Source: Acetobacter oryzoeni
GTDB taxonomy: Bacteria; Pseudomonadota; Alphaproteobacteria; Acetobacterales; Acetobacteraceae
Direction: 5' to 3'
Assembly (NCBI RefSeq): GCF_004014775.2
Contig: NZ_CP042808.1
Coordinates: 1,116,001 to 1,180,000 of the forward strand
DNA length: 64,000 nucleotides
The notes under the pieces are model-generated. The model was given only the letters and a program-made list of their open reading frames with translations. It had not been told where the DNA came from and searched no databases. Below are positions 9,023-18,531 of the stretch, one piece after another. The position numbers and the translations under genes were made by a program. Numbering within the stretch: position 1 is the first letter of the stretch; the number at the start of each line of letters is the position of its first letter.

Positions 9023-9817
9023 ATGGATCATCTTGATCAACTCGAAGCTCAGAGCGTTTTCATTCTGAGAGAAGCGTACAGAAAGCTCAAACCTCTGGCC
9101 ATGCTGTGGTCTTTGGGTAAAGATTCCAATGTGATGGTCTGGTTGGCCAAAAAGGCGTTTCTGGGCCGGGTTCCCTTCCCTGTCATGCATGTTGATACCG
9201 GCAAGAAGTTCCCGGAAATGTACAAATTCCGCGATGAATACGCCAAAAAGTGGGACCTTAACCTGCTGCTGGGCGAGTGCCCGCCGGTAGAAGATATGGA
9301 CCCCTCCCTGCCTCCTGCTGCCCGTTCTGCTGCACGTAAAACGGCAGGTCTTGCAGCCATGATCGAAAAGCACAAGCTGCAGGGTGTCATCGCAGGTATC
9401 CGCCGTGATGAGCAGGGCACACGCGCCAAGGAACGTGTTTTCAGCCCGCGTGGTGCCAGCCATAAATGGGATATCCGTAACCAGCCGCCCGAATTCTGGG
9501 ACCAGTACGCAACGCCGCACGAAGAAGGCATGCACATTCGCGTGCATCCGCTGCTGGCTTGGCGTGAAATCGATATCTGGCGCTATATCGAGCGTGAAGG
9601 CATTCCGCTGGTTGATCTGTATTTCGCTAAAAACGGCAAGCGTTACCGCTCCTTGGGTGATTCAGACATCACCTTCCCGGTAGAAAGCAACGCTTCCACT
9701 CTGGCGGAAGTGATTGAAGAACTGGAAACAACCAAAACATCTGAACGCGCAGGCCGCGCAATGGATCATGAATCCGAAGATGCTTTTGAACGCCTGCGTG
9801 TGGCGGGTTATCTCTGA
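9023..9817 (+). CDS. cysD: Sulfate adenylyltransferase subunit 2 (CysD)
   Basis: CysD is the catalytic ATP-sulfurylase subunit, forming APS from sulfate and ATP while its CysN partner hydrolyses GTP. The 264-residue protein is slightly shorter than the E. coli enzyme (302). It has the PP-loop (MLWSLGKDSNVM, near residue 30), the HVDTGKKFPEM block, GIRRDEQGTRAKERVFS, and the CysD-type C-terminus with RYRSLGDSDIT and HESEDAFERLR..GYL. It lies between cysH and cysNC on the same strand. Confidence 0.96.
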   Translation: MDHLDQLEAQSVFILREAYRKLKPLAMLWSLGKDSNVMVWLAKKAFLGRVPFPVMHVDTGKKFPEMYKFRDEYAKKWDLNLLLGECPPVEDMDPSLPPAARSAARKTAGLAAMIEKHKLQGVIAGIRRDEQGTRAKERVFSPRGASHKWDIRNQPPEFWDQYATPHEEGMHIRVHPLLAWREIDIWRYIEREGIPLVDLYFAKNGKRYRSLGDSDITFPVESNASTLAEVIEELETTKTSERAGRAMDHESEDAFERLRVAGYL

Positions 9818-9845
9818 TTACGGCGTGGACTGGAAATAGAATATC

Positions 9846-11726
9846 ATGAGCGAAAAAGTTTATTCATCTCAGGATGCCGCCACGCCAATCGTGATTGTGG
9901 GGCATGTTGACCACGGCAAATCCACCCTTATTGGGCGTTTGCTGCACGATACGGACAGCCTTCAGGATGGCAAGGTTGCCCAGATTATTGAATCGTCCAA
10001 AAAGCGTGGTCTGAAGATTGAATGGAGCTTCCTGCTGGACTCCCTTCAGATCGAGCGCGATCAGGGTGTTACGGTTGATTCCACCCGTATTCCGTTCCGT
10101 TTGGGCCAGCGCGAATTTGTGATTGTGGATGCACCGGGACACCGCCAGTTCCTGCGTAACATGATTACAGGTGCCGCCGATGCAGAAGCCGCCGTGCTGG
10201 TGGTGGATGCGCAGGAAGGTGCGCGTGAACAAACACGCCGCCACGCCATGCTTTTGCACCTTATCGGCATTCGCCACGTTATTGTGCTGCTGAACAAGGT
10301 GGATCTGCTTGATTTCGATCAGGCCAAGGTGGAAGCGGTCGAAAAATCCGTAACGGAACTGCTGAACAAGCTGGGGCTGGAAGCTGCTCTGTTTGTTCCG
10401 GCTTCTGCGCGTGATGGTGATAACATTGCCAGCCGCTCAGAACGCTCTCCGTGGTATAAAGGCCCTACGCTCACAGAAGCTCTGGCCAGCGTGCCCTCAC
10501 CCGCTTCCCGCTCCGAACTGGCGCTGCGCCTGCCCGTGCAGGATGTGTATCGGTTTGATAACACCCGCTATGTGGCTGGCCGTGTTGAACGTGGCCGTGT
10601 GCGTGTGGGCGATACGGTTATTATCGGCACGCAAAAAACCCCTGCCCGCATTGCTTCGATTGAAAGCTGGTATACGGCACCGCATGTGTCTGCCTCTGCC
10701 GGGCAATCCATTGCAGTAACGCTGGAACCAGACGTTATTCCCGATCGTGGTGACCTGTTGCACCATGCCGATGCTGCGCCTATGGAAGCTTCCCGCGTGC
10801 GGGTGCGTCTGTTCTGGCTGCGTCAGGAACCGCTGCGTATGGGTGAGCATTTCCGCCTGCGTCTGGCCACGGCAGAACATGCCGTTACTGTGACGGCCAT
10901 TGATAAAGTGGTAGATCTGGATGATCTGACAGAACATCCCGGCACCGAAGTTCCGCCCGAAGGTTTTGCGGAAATCGTGCTGTCTGCGGCAGAAAACATT
11001 CAGTTTGACCCGTTCACCCCCGGCACGACGGATGGCCGCGGTGTGTTGGTTGACCGCCAGCAGCGTATTGTAGGTGGCGCACCCATTATTGGCCCAGCCA
11101 GCATTGCAGATGGTGAAAAGGTTATTCACCCAAGTGCCAGCACCGTTACCGTGCAGGACCGTGAACGCGCCAAGGGCCATAAAGGCTCTGTGTTCTGGCT
11201 GACAGGCCTGTCTGGCTCTGGTAAAAGCACGCTGGCCCGTGCGGCAGAAACCCGTCTGTTTGCAGATGGTGTGGATGTGACCGTGCTGGATGGTGATACG
11301 CTGCGTGCCGGCCTGTGCAAGGATCTGGGCTTTTCTGAAGCAGATCGGACAGAAAACGTGCGCCGGGCTGCGGAAGTGGCACGCCTGCTGCGTGATGCCG
11401 GTCAGGTTGTGATTGTGGCCTTGATTTCCCCACTGCGTTCTGACCGTGATCTGGCTCGCCAGATTATTGGGGACGGGTTTGAGGAAGTGTTTGTAGATGC
11501 CGATCTTGGTACCTGCGAACAGCGTGACCCCAAAGGCCTGTATGCAGCCGCCCGTGCAGGAAAAATCAGCGGCTTTACGGGCATTGATGCCCCGTATGAA
11601 GCCCCTGCCGCACCTGCTCTGCGGCTGGTAACAGGTAAGGATAGCGTAGAAGCAGCCACAAAAACGCTGGTGACTTTTGTAGAAGACACCGTGCGTAACA
11701 AAACGGGTGCTCGCGCGCAGTCCTGA
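9846..11726 (+). CDS. cysNC: Bifunctional sulfate adenylyltransferase subunit 1 / adenylylsulfate kinase (CysNC)
   Basis: The 626-residue protein joins CysN, the GTPase subunit of ATP sulfurylase, to a C-terminal APS kinase (CysC). The N-terminal half has an EF-Tu-like G domain: [15 protein letters not shown] (about 19-33), DAPGH and NKVD. The kinase starts near residue 445 with P-loop SGSGKST (456-462), then DGDTLRAGL and the lid region [16 protein letters not shown] followed by [11 protein letters not shown]. Both active sites look intact. The fusion is the NodQ/CysNC type. A hairpin follows at 11742-11770. Confidence 0.95.
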   Translation: MSEKVYSSQDAATPIVIVGHVDHGKSTLIGRLLHDTDSLQDGKVAQIIESSKKRGLKIEWSFLLDSLQIERDQGVTVDSTRIPFRLGQREFVIVDAPGHRQFLRNMITGAADAEAAVLVVDAQEGAREQTRRHAMLLHLIGIRHVIVLLNKVDLLDFDQAKVEAVEKSVTELLNKLGLEAALFVPASARDGDNIASRSERSPWYKGPTLTEALASVPSPASRSELALRLPVQDVYRFDNTRYVAGRVERGRVRVGDTVIIGTQKTPARIASIESWYTAPHVSASAGQSIAVTLEPDVIPDRGDLLHHADAAPMEASRVRVRLFWLRQEPLRMGEHFRLRLATAEHAVTVTAIDKVVDLDDLTEHPGTEVPPEGFAEIVLSAAENIQFDPFTPGTTDGRGVLVDRQQRIVGGAPIIGPASIADGEKVIHPSASTVTVQDRERAKGHKGSVFWLTGLSGSGKSTLARAAETRLFADGVDVTVLDGDTLRAGLCKDLGFSEADRTENVRRAAEVARLLRDAGQVVIVALISPLRSDRDLARQIIGDGFEEVFVDADLGTCEQRDPKGLYAAARAGKISGFTGIDAPYEAPAAPALRLVTGKDSVEAATKTLVTFVEDTVRNKTGARAQS

Positions 11727-11741
11727 TTGCGTTCTGGTTTG

Positions 11742-11770
11742 ATAAGGCGGGTGTAAAGTACCCGCCTTAT
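11742..11770 (+). terminator. Terminator hairpin after cysNC
   Basis: ATAAGGCGGGT (11742-11752) and ACCCGCCTTAT (11760-11770) form a perfect 11-bp stem with a 7-nt loop. The T-tail is short. It likely ends the cysH-cysD-cysNC transcript, making the downstream sulfite reductase block a separate unit. Confidence 0.75.
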
Positions 11771-11917
11771 TTGCCCTTGCAGGCGGTTGTTAAGAGCATA
11801 TGTGTATCTTGAGGTGCCGGGGGTGCTTCAAGATACGTTTTTGATTCGTGGTATATTGATATTCTCGCATCTGTTGTGTAATTCTGAACCTGCACACGGG
11901 GCAGAAAGGGATAAGCG

Positions 11918-12259
11918 TTGGATCGGAGAAATAATCGGCGGGATGAACAGGGGCTGAGCGTTGTTACAGCCAACCGTCTGCTTGATGGGCGTATTGTATG
12001 GTTGGATGCGCAAGGTAAGTGGCAGCTTTTTATCCAGCAGGCGCATCCTTTCCCCAATGCGGAAATGGAACAGGTTCTGGCCCGCCAGAACGCAAAAGCT
12101 GCCGCGGATGAAGTGGTTGGGGTGTATGGTGTACAGGTCGAGCAAACATCGTCTGGCCTGCTGCCCATAACCACGCGGGAGCGTATTCGTGCCCTTGGGC
12201 CAAGCGTTCATGCCGAATTCACACCTGCATGGCAGGCTGCGCAACACGCCAGCGCCTGA
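11918..12259 (+). CDS. DUF2849 family protein
   Basis: A 113-residue cytoplasmic protein of unknown function. The N-terminal half has the DUF2849-like pattern VVTANRLLDGRIVWLDAQG. Such genes are regularly found just before the sulfite/nitrite reductase gene in alphaproteobacteria, as here (cysI starts 33 nt downstream), which suggests an accessory role in sulfite reduction. The start is TTG with AAAGGG 7 nt upstream; I see no better in-frame start. Confidence 0.75.
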   Translation: MDRRNNRRDEQGLSVVTANRLLDGRIVWLDAQGKWQLFIQQAHPFPNAEMEQVLARQNAKAAADEVVGVYGVQVEQTSSGLLPITTRERIRALGPSVHAEFTPAWQAAQHASA

Positions 12260-12292
12260 TACCAGCAGAGCAAGACGGACACAGTTAAAGCC

Positions 12293-13984
12293 ATGTCTCA
12301 TTCCACCCAGCCTGCCCTTCCGGTTGGCCGTTACGCGTATGATGATGTTGATCGTACGTTTCTCAAGCAGCGTGTTGAGCAGTTTCGGGATCAGGTTCAG
12401 CGTCGTATCGCTGGGGAGTTGACCGAAGAAGAGTTCAAACCCCTGCGGTTGATGAACGGCCTGTACCTTCAGTTGCATGCCTATATGCTGCGTGTGGCCA
12501 TTCCCTATGGCACGCTCAGCTCATCCCAGATGCGCGCCTTGGCACATATCGCCAGAACGTATGATCGGGATTACGGGCACTTTACCACACGGCAGAATAT
12601 CCAGTTCAACTGGATCAAGCTGGAAGATACGCCCGATATCCTGAACGTGCTGGCTGATGCAGAAATGCACGCCATTCAAACCAGCGGTAACTGCATCCGT
12701 AATGTTACGTCAGACCAGTTTGCTGGCGCTGCGGCGGATGAGGTGCTGGACCCGCGCGTGCATGCTGAAATCCTGCGCCAGTGGTCTACCCTGCACCCGG
12801 AATTCACGTTCCTGCCGCGTAAGTTCAAGATTGCCATTTCTGGCAGCAAGCAGGACCGCGTTGCTGCACGCTTTCATGATATCGGCCTGCTGGCCCGTAA
12901 GGGTGAAAACGGCCGTGCCGTGTTTGAAGTGTATGTTGGCGGTGGCTTGGGCCGCACCCCTATTGTGGGTGTAAAGCTGCGTGATGACCTGCCAGAAGAA
13001 GACCTGATTGCGTATCTGGAAGCCGTGCTGCGTGTTTATAACGAATACGGGCGGCGTGATAACATGTACAAGGCCCGTATCAAGATACTGGTGCAGGCCT
13101 TGGGCGCAGAGGCTTTTCTGGCCAAGGTAAACGCAGAATTTGCGGCTATGGATCGGGCACGCTATCGCCTGCCAGCAGAAATTGTTGCGGCCATTCAGGC
13201 CCGCTTTGGCACGCCAGAGTTTCAGGCAGAAAATGGCGCGGCAGATGCTTTGGCCGCCCAACAGAAAGCCGATGCGCAATTTGATGCATGGGTGCGCACC
13301 AACACGCATGCTCACAAACAGCCCGGCTACGCATGCGTTACCATATCCTGCAAGCCGGTTGGCGGAATTCCGGGGGATGTAACATCTGCCCAGATGGATC
13401 TGCTGGCTGATCTGGCAGATAAATACAGCTTTGGTGAACTGCGCATTACGCATTTGCAGAATGTGGTTCTGGGCCATGTGCGCCAGGATGCGCTGCATGA
13501 ATTGTGGCAGATCCTTAAGGCAAACGGGCTGGGCACGGCCAATATCGAGATGGTGACAGACATTATTGCCTGCCCCGGTCTGGATTATTGCGCACTGGCC
13601 AATGCACGTTCCATCCCCATTGCACAAAAGCTGAGCGAACGCTTTGGAGATGCCACACTCCAGCAGGAAATTGGCCACCTGCGTTTGAATATCTCTGGCT
13701 GCATCAATGCCTGCGGGCACCATCATGCGGGCCATATCGGTATTCTGGGTGTTGATAAACGGGGTGAAGAAGCATTCCAGATCACTCTGGGTGGCAGCGC
13801 GATGGAAGATGCCTCTGTCGGGCAGATTCTGGGCTCTGCACTTTCTGAAGATGAAACGGTTGATGCCGTGGCGCGGATCATAGATACATATCTGGCCCAG
13901 CGTGAGGCCGGAGAACGGTTTATTGATACGTGCCGCCGTCTTGGCACAGCCCCCTTCAAGGATGCAGCTTATGCCCCTGTTTGA
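12293..13984 (+). CDS. cysI: Assimilatory sulfite reductase, siroheme [4Fe-4S] hemoprotein (CysI-like)
   Basis: This 563-residue protein belongs to the nitrite/sulfite reductase hemoprotein family and is predicted to reduce sulfite to sulfide. The four cluster/siroheme cysteines are present: C427 and C433 in CPGLDYC, and C470 and C474 in SGCINACGHHHAGHIG. The repeated ferredoxin-like halves are visible (FTTRQNIQFNW and ELRITHLQNVVLG). No CysJ flavoprotein is adjacent, so the electron donor is unclear. The assignment to sulfite over nitrite rests on the neighbouring cys genes. The 3' end overlaps the DUF934 gene. Confidence 0.9.
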   Translation: MSHSTQPALPVGRYAYDDVDRTFLKQRVEQFRDQVQRRIAGELTEEEFKPLRLMNGLYLQLHAYMLRVAIPYGTLSSSQMRALAHIARTYDRDYGHFTTRQNIQFNWIKLEDTPDILNVLADAEMHAIQTSGNCIRNVTSDQFAGAAADEVLDPRVHAEILRQWSTLHPEFTFLPRKFKIAISGSKQDRVAARFHDIGLLARKGENGRAVFEVYVGGGLGRTPIVGVKLRDDLPEEDLIAYLEAVLRVYNEYGRRDNMYKARIKILVQALGAEAFLAKVNAEFAAMDRARYRLPAEIVAAIQARFGTPEFQAENGAADALAAQQKADAQFDAWVRTNTHAHKQPGYACVTISCKPVGGIPGDVTSAQMDLLADLADKYSFGELRITHLQNVVLGHVRQDALHELWQILKANGLGTANIEMVTDIIACPGLDYCALANARSIPIAQKLSERFGDATLQQEIGHLRLNISGCINACGHHHAGHIGILGVDKRGEEAFQITLGGSAMEDASVGQILGSALSEDETVDAVARIIDTYLAQREAGERFIDTCRRLGTAPFKDAAYAPV

Positions 13985-14459
13985 AAACGGCCAGATTATT
14001 GAAGATACATGGCTGATCGCACAGGATGATCAGCCATTGCCGGAAGGTGATGTGCTGGTGCCGCTGGCGCGTCTGGCAGAAGGTTTGGGCCGTAATGGCA
14101 ATGGGCGTCTGGGCGTTCTGCTCAAGCAGGATGAACAGGTGGAAGACCTTAAAGCCGCCCTGCCCCGGCTTGATGTTGTGTGTCTGACATTCCCCATTTT
14201 CCGCGATGGACGGGCCTTCACGCAGGCGCGCAGCTTACGTGAACATCTGCATTATGCGGGAAAAATTCGTGTAACCGGGCATTTCCTGCCTGATCAATAC
14301 GAATTCCTGCTGCGTTGCGGGGTTGATCAGGTGGTTATTCCGGAAGGTAGCAAGATTGATGTGTGGGAAAAAGCGCATCATCGCTTCACCATCGCCTATC
14401 AGCCTTCTGTGTTGAACGAAAAGCCGGAAGGCTTTGCATTCAGGAGATTTCTCTCCTAA
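13971..14459 (+). CDS. DUF934 family protein (sulfite reductase accessory)
   Basis: A 162-residue protein with the DUF934 pattern: a conserved ...VLVPLARLAEG segment, then VVCLTFPIFRDGRAFTQARS and FLPDQYEFLLRCGVDQVV. DUF934 genes nearly always follow the cysI-type gene in proteobacteria and are thought to help sulfite reduction, though the biochemical role is not settled. The ATG at 13971 has AAGGA at 13958-13962; an ATG at 13962 is also possible. Either start lies inside the end of cysI, so translation is probably coupled. Confidence 0.83.
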   Translation: MPLFENGQIIEDTWLIAQDDQPLPEGDVLVPLARLAEGLGRNGNGRLGVLLKQDEQVEDLKAALPRLDVVCLTFPIFRDGRAFTQARSLREHLHYAGKIRVTGHFLPDQYEFLLRCGVDQVVIPEGSKIDVWEKAHHRFTIAYQPSVLNEKPEGFAFRRFLS

Positions 14460-14474
14460 TCAGGCTGCGTGATT

Positions 14475-16499
14475 ATGCTGCGCGCCCTGAAGACAGATTG
14501 CAAAAATATGGCCCGCAAGGCTGGCGTATGGAGTTTACGCCAGTACTTGGGGTTTGCCCTTAAAACAACGCGATGGACATTTCGGGTAAACGAACAGGCA
14601 TGGCCGCTGTTAACCAGCCAGAATGGGCAAACAGCGGTTGTAGCTTTCTGGCACGAAATATTGCCCCTTACACCAGCCTTGTGGTGGTGGGCTGAACCCC
14701 AAAACCCCCATATCCGCCTACGTGTGCTGATAAGCCGCAACCGTGATGGCCGCATGATTGCAGATGTGGTGGCCCCGTGGCGTATCTGGTCCATTGCCGG
14801 ATCATCAGATTCCAAAGGAAAAAACAAAGGTGGGGCCGCAGCTCTCAGGCGGATGCGCGCAAGCTTGCGCAATGCCACCCTTGTTGCCATTACGCCCGAT
14901 GGCCCGCGTGGCCCGCGCCGGCAGGCGCAGCAGGGCACGCTGGCCCTTGCCAAACTGGCAGGCAAACCGATTGTGCTGGTGGGTGCAACATGCACAGGCA
15001 TACGGCTGAAAACATGGGATAAAATGATTTTCCCGCTGCCTTTTGGGCACGGCACCATGGCCTGTGCGCCTCCTATAGATATGCAGCGGCATAATCAGGA
15101 AGAAGGCAGCGGCGGCGAAACATTTACCCAAAAGTTGGAACACGCGCTGGATAACATGATGCATCTTGCGCAACAGCCTTCCAGCATGTCTTCTCCTGCA
15201 GGCTACTCGCAGGAAAAGGTGGCCCTTAGCCCGCTTTCCCTTATGCCTTCGCGCGTGTGGCAGGTGGCGGCTACTGTGCTTTCCCCTGCTCTGCCCTTTT
15301 TTCTGAGATGGCGGCAAACCAAGGGAAAGGAAATTCCATCCCGCGTGCGGGAAAAAATGGGTTTTCCTTCACGCTCTCGGGGTAACGCTAATCTGATATG
15401 GTTCCACGCCGCCAGTGTGGGAGAAACCGTTTCTATCCTGCCACTTGTTTGCGCATGTCTGGCGCAGAAAACAGATTTTCAAGTGCTGGTTACAACTGGC
15501 ACGGTTACGGCTGCACGGCTATTGGCGCAGCGTCTTACGCACCCGCGTGTGGTGCATCAGTTCATGCCGCTGGACGTACCGCGTTGGGGCAAGCGCTTTT
15601 TAGATTACTGGCAGCCAAAAGCCGCTGTTTTTACGGAAAGCGAATTATGGCCCAACATGCTGGGGCTGTGCCATACGCGTAATATTCCCGTCATGCTGGT
15701 CAATGGCCGTATGTCTGCATCTTCCTTTAAGGGGTGGCAGCGTATGGGGCGTGTGGCGCGGCGGATGCTGGAGCGTTTTGCGTGGGTTTCTGCACGCTCG
15801 GATGAAGATGCCCAGCGCCTGAAACAACTGGGTGCGACCAAGCTGCTTGAAACGGGAGACCTGAAAACCGCAGCCCCACCCTTGCCGGTGGATGAGGCTG
15901 AATTGGCGCGTCTGAAAGAACGTTTGGCAGGCCGCAGGATTTTTGCTGCGGTTTCCACCCATCAGGGTGAAGAACAACAGATTGCGCAGGCTGCCAAGCT
16001 GATCCGGCGAGATTACCCGGATGTGCTGGTTCTGGTTATTCCGCGCCATCCAGAGCGCGGGGCAGATTTAAGTGTGATGCTGGGCTATGTGCCGCGCCGT
16101 GGTGCCGGGCAAATGCCTACAGAAGATGATCTGCTTTGGGTGTGCGATACGCTAGGTGAATTAGGGCTGTTTTTCCGTCTGGCATCGTGCGTGTTTATTG
16201 GCAACAGTCTGCCCGGTGTATTGGATGGTGGTGGCGGACATAATCCGTACGAGCCTGCTCGGTTAGGATGTGCCATTACATCTGGCCCATTGGTGCAGAA
16301 CTTTGCAGATGCCTTTGCGCACATGGCCACAGGCATTACAATTGTAAGCACTGCGCAGGAACTGGCTGCATGGGTGCGAGATATGTTCGCAAATCCTGGC
16401 AAACGGCAGCAGCTTGCAGATAATGTGCAGCGCATTGCTACGGCCAATGCAAATCTGCCAGAACGTCTGGCAAAGCATATTCTAGCGCAGATATGGTAA
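14475..16499 (+). CDS. waaA: DUF374 acyltransferase-like domain fused to Kdo transferase WaaA
   Basis: One continuous 674-residue frame. Residues 1 to about 220 resemble DUF374, a lysophospholipid-acyltransferase-like domain (VVAFWHEILPL, VLISRNRDGRMIAD, AITPDGPRGPRRQAQQGTLAL). From about residue 255 it is a full 3-deoxy-D-manno-octulosonate transferase: HAASVGETVSILPL with the catalytic-type Glu, TTGTVTAARLL, TESELWPNMLG, and late PRHPERG and GGGHNPYEPA. WaaA adds Kdo to lipid IVA at the inner membrane. DUF374 and waaA are commonly neighbours, so a fusion is credible. I see no ribosome binding site for a separate WaaA. Start is ATG 14475 or GTG 14469. lpxK overlaps the 3' end. Confidence 0.88.
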   Translation: MLRALKTDCKNMARKAGVWSLRQYLGFALKTTRWTFRVNEQAWPLLTSQNGQTAVVAFWHEILPLTPALWWWAEPQNPHIRLRVLISRNRDGRMIADVVAPWRIWSIAGSSDSKGKNKGGAAALRRMRASLRNATLVAITPDGPRGPRRQAQQGTLALAKLAGKPIVLVGATCTGIRLKTWDKMIFPLPFGHGTMACAPPIDMQRHNQEEGSGGETFTQKLEHALDNMMHLAQQPSSMSSPAGYSQEKVALSPLSLMPSRVWQVAATVLSPALPFFLRWRQTKGKEIPSRVREKMGFPSRSRGNANLIWFHAASVGETVSILPLVCACLAQKTDFQVLVTTGTVTAARLLAQRLTHPRVVHQFMPLDVPRWGKRFLDYWQPKAAVFTESELWPNMLGLCHTRNIPVMLVNGRMSASSFKGWQRMGRVARRMLERFAWVSARSDEDAQRLKQLGATKLLETGDLKTAAPPLPVDEAELARLKERLAGRRIFAAVSTHQGEEQQIAQAAKLIRRDYPDVLVLVIPRHPERGADLSVMLGYVPRRGAGQMPTEDDLLWVCDTLGELGLFFRLASCVFIGNSLPGVLDGGGGHNPYEPARLGCAITSGPLVQNFADAFAHMATGITIVSTAQELAAWVRDMFANPGKRQQLADNVQRIATANANLPERLAKHILAQIW

Positions 16500-17488
16500 G
16501 GTTACGGGCCCCTGCGTTTTGGAGCCAGCCTTCTGCCAAAATAAGGCCGCTCCTGTTATCTCCTTTTTCTGCCATTGTGGCGGCAATAACCGCACGTAAA
16601 CAGCGCCAGATGGGCTGGGCAGCACCGGTGCCCGTGTTGTGTTGCGGGAATATTTCTGTAGGCGGCACAGGTAAAACTACGGTGGTGCTGGATCTGGCAT
16701 CTCGCCTGCTCCAGCGGGGCAAAACCCCTCACATCCTCACGCGCGGATACGGTGGGCGCCTACGCACCACAACACGGGTAAACCCTGCACAACACACCGC
16801 GCAGGATGTAGGGGATGAACCCTTATTGCTGGCACAGCTTTGCCCTGTATGGGTTGGGGCAGACCGTGCAGCTTCTGCGCGTATGGCTGTGGCTGCTGGC
16901 GCGGATTGCCTATTGATGGATGATGGCTTTCAAAATCCATCCCTCTACAAAAATCTCTCCTTGCTGGTGGTGGATGGTGGTGTTGGCTTGGGTAATGGCC
17001 ATGTTTTGCCAGCCGGCCCGTTAAGGGAGCAGTCATTGCAGGCCTTTGCGCGGGCACAGGCTACAGTTTTGATTGGGCCGGATAAAACAGGCTTTCAGGA
17101 ACGGTTTGGCAAAATGGCACCGCATCTTATGCGGGCAGAACTTCGGCAGTCTGATACGGTTAGAATGTTGCAAGGGCAGCGTTGTGTGGCGTTTGCTGGG
17201 TTGGGGCGGCCAGAAAAGTTTTTTGAAGGGCTTAAAAACTGCAATATTGCATTAGCGCAGACCGTAGCCTTTCCTGATCATTATTTTTATAAACAACAGG
17301 ATTTGGCGCGTCTGGCAGGCATGGCTGTTTCTCTGCAGGCGCGTTTGGTGACAACACCCAAGGATGCCGTGCGTTTGCCTGAATACTTCCGCCAGAAAGT
17401 GATAACCGTAGGTGTAGAATTGGTATGGCAGAACCCTGCTGCACCAGAAGTCTTGCTGGACCAGTTTTTGAACGGGGCAGCAGAATGA
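16493..17488 (+). CDS. lpxK: Tetraacyldisaccharide 4'-kinase LpxK
   Basis: LpxK phosphorylates the 4' position of the lipid A disaccharide at the inner membrane. The 331-residue protein has the family order: an N-terminal hydrophobic segment, the Walker A motif GNISVGGTGKTT near residue 48, TRGYGGR, the DDGFQNPSL block and HYFYKQQDLARL in the C-terminal half. Its ATG at 16493 overlaps the waaA stop by 7 nt, and its stop overlaps the acyltransferase start (ATGA), so the three genes are one operon. Confidence 0.95.
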   Translation: MVRLRAPAFWSQPSAKIRPLLLSPFSAIVAAITARKQRQMGWAAPVPVLCCGNISVGGTGKTTVVLDLASRLLQRGKTPHILTRGYGGRLRTTTRVNPAQHTAQDVGDEPLLLAQLCPVWVGADRAASARMAVAAGADCLLMDDGFQNPSLYKNLSLLVVDGGVGLGNGHVLPAGPLREQSLQAFARAQATVLIGPDKTGFQERFGKMAPHLMRAELRQSDTVRMLQGQRCVAFAGLGRPEKFFEGLKNCNIALAQTVAFPDHYFYKQQDLARLAGMAVSLQARLVTTPKDAVRLPEYFRQKVITVGVELVWQNPAAPEVLLDQFLNGAAE

Positions 17489-18408
17489 GCAGCAAAGCCC
17501 TCACCGCTGCCTTGCTGCAGGCAGAGGCTCTTTTGGCAAGCGGTTTGCTGAAGTTTCTGACATGGCTTGGCCCTGCCACCGCATCCAATGTTGCGGGGAG
17601 TGTCTGCCGCTTTATTGGCCCTAAACTGCCGGTTTCTAATGTGGCATATCGCAATCTGGAACTCGCTATGCCAGAGCTCAGCCCTCAGCAGCGCCGCCAG
17701 ATTGTGCATGGTGTGTGGGAAAATCTGGGACGCACGGTGGGGGAGCTACCTCATATTGCAGATTTGCAGGAAAACACACCTTTTGGCCCGGGTTTTGAGG
17801 TTCAGGGTGCTGAATATCTGGAGGAACAGGCGCGCAAGGGTGGGTCTGTTCTGTTTGTATCCGGCCATATCGGAAACTGGGAAATGCTGCCCCCCGGAGT
17901 AGCCCGGCATGGCACGCCTTTTGCCTCTTTCTACCGGGCCGCAGGCAACCCGCTGATAGATGGCATGATCCGCCGTTTGCGTGATAAAGCCATGGGCAAC
18001 ACGCCCGTGCCATTGTTTGCCAAGGGGGCTAGAGGTGCGCGTGAGGCACTCTCTTATGTCTCCAAGGGAGGCAGGCTGGGTATGCTGGTTGACCAGAAAA
18101 TGAATGACGGCATTGAGGTCTCATTCTTTGGTCGCCCGGCCATGACAGCCCCTGCCCTTGCCGCCATGGCGCTGCGGTATCGATGCCCGGTTATTCCTGG
18201 CTATGTGGAACGCCTTGGCCCTGCCCGTTTGCGTATTGTGGTTGAGCCACCGCTGGATCTGCCTGATACGGGAGACCGCAAGCAAGATCTGCACACATTG
18301 GCGCAGATGATCAATGATCGCCTTGAAACATGGATAAGGCGCAAGCCAGAAAGCTGGCTGTGGTTACACCGGCGTTGGCCCAAGGAACTTTATAAGCGCA
18401 AGGCCTAG
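17485..18408 (+). CDS. lpxL: Lipid A late acyltransferase (LpxL/HtrB family)
   Basis: The 307-residue protein belongs to the family that adds secondary acyl chains to Kdo2-lipid IVA. It has the H-x4-E catalytic-type motif in SGHIGNWEMLPPG and the downstream blocks FYRAAGNPLIDGMIRRLRD, LGMLVDQKMNDGIEVSFFGR and the C-terminal ESWLWLHRRWPK. The start at 17485 (ATGA overlap with lpxK) is preferred over an upstream in-frame ATG at 17425. Whether it acts as LpxL or LpxM, and which acyl chain it uses, cannot be decided from sequence. Confidence 0.88.
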   Translation: MSSKALTAALLQAEALLASGLLKFLTWLGPATASNVAGSVCRFIGPKLPVSNVAYRNLELAMPELSPQQRRQIVHGVWENLGRTVGELPHIADLQENTPFGPGFEVQGAEYLEEQARKGGSVLFVSGHIGNWEMLPPGVARHGTPFASFYRAAGNPLIDGMIRRLRDKAMGNTPVPLFAKGARGAREALSYVSKGGRLGMLVDQKMNDGIEVSFFGRPAMTAPALAAMALRYRCPVIPGYVERLGPARLRIVVEPPLDLPDTGDRKQDLHTLAQMINDRLETWIRRKPESWLWLHRRWPKELYKRKA

Positions 18409-18531
18409 TTTTTTGGGTGTGTGCATGTAAGGCATGGGCCGAATGCAGGCCTGCGCGCTCGTCTTGCCACACGTAAAGGCGTATGATGCGCTCAGTCTTT
18501 AATGCCTTATTTTATCAGGAGTTACAGCAAT

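Noticed and set aside
12293..13984. Nitrite reductase instead of sulfite reductase
   Set aside because: The hemoprotein family covers both, but the adjacent DUF2849 and DUF934 genes and the cysH-cysD-cysNC operon point to sulfite; no nitrate or nitrite transport genes are present.
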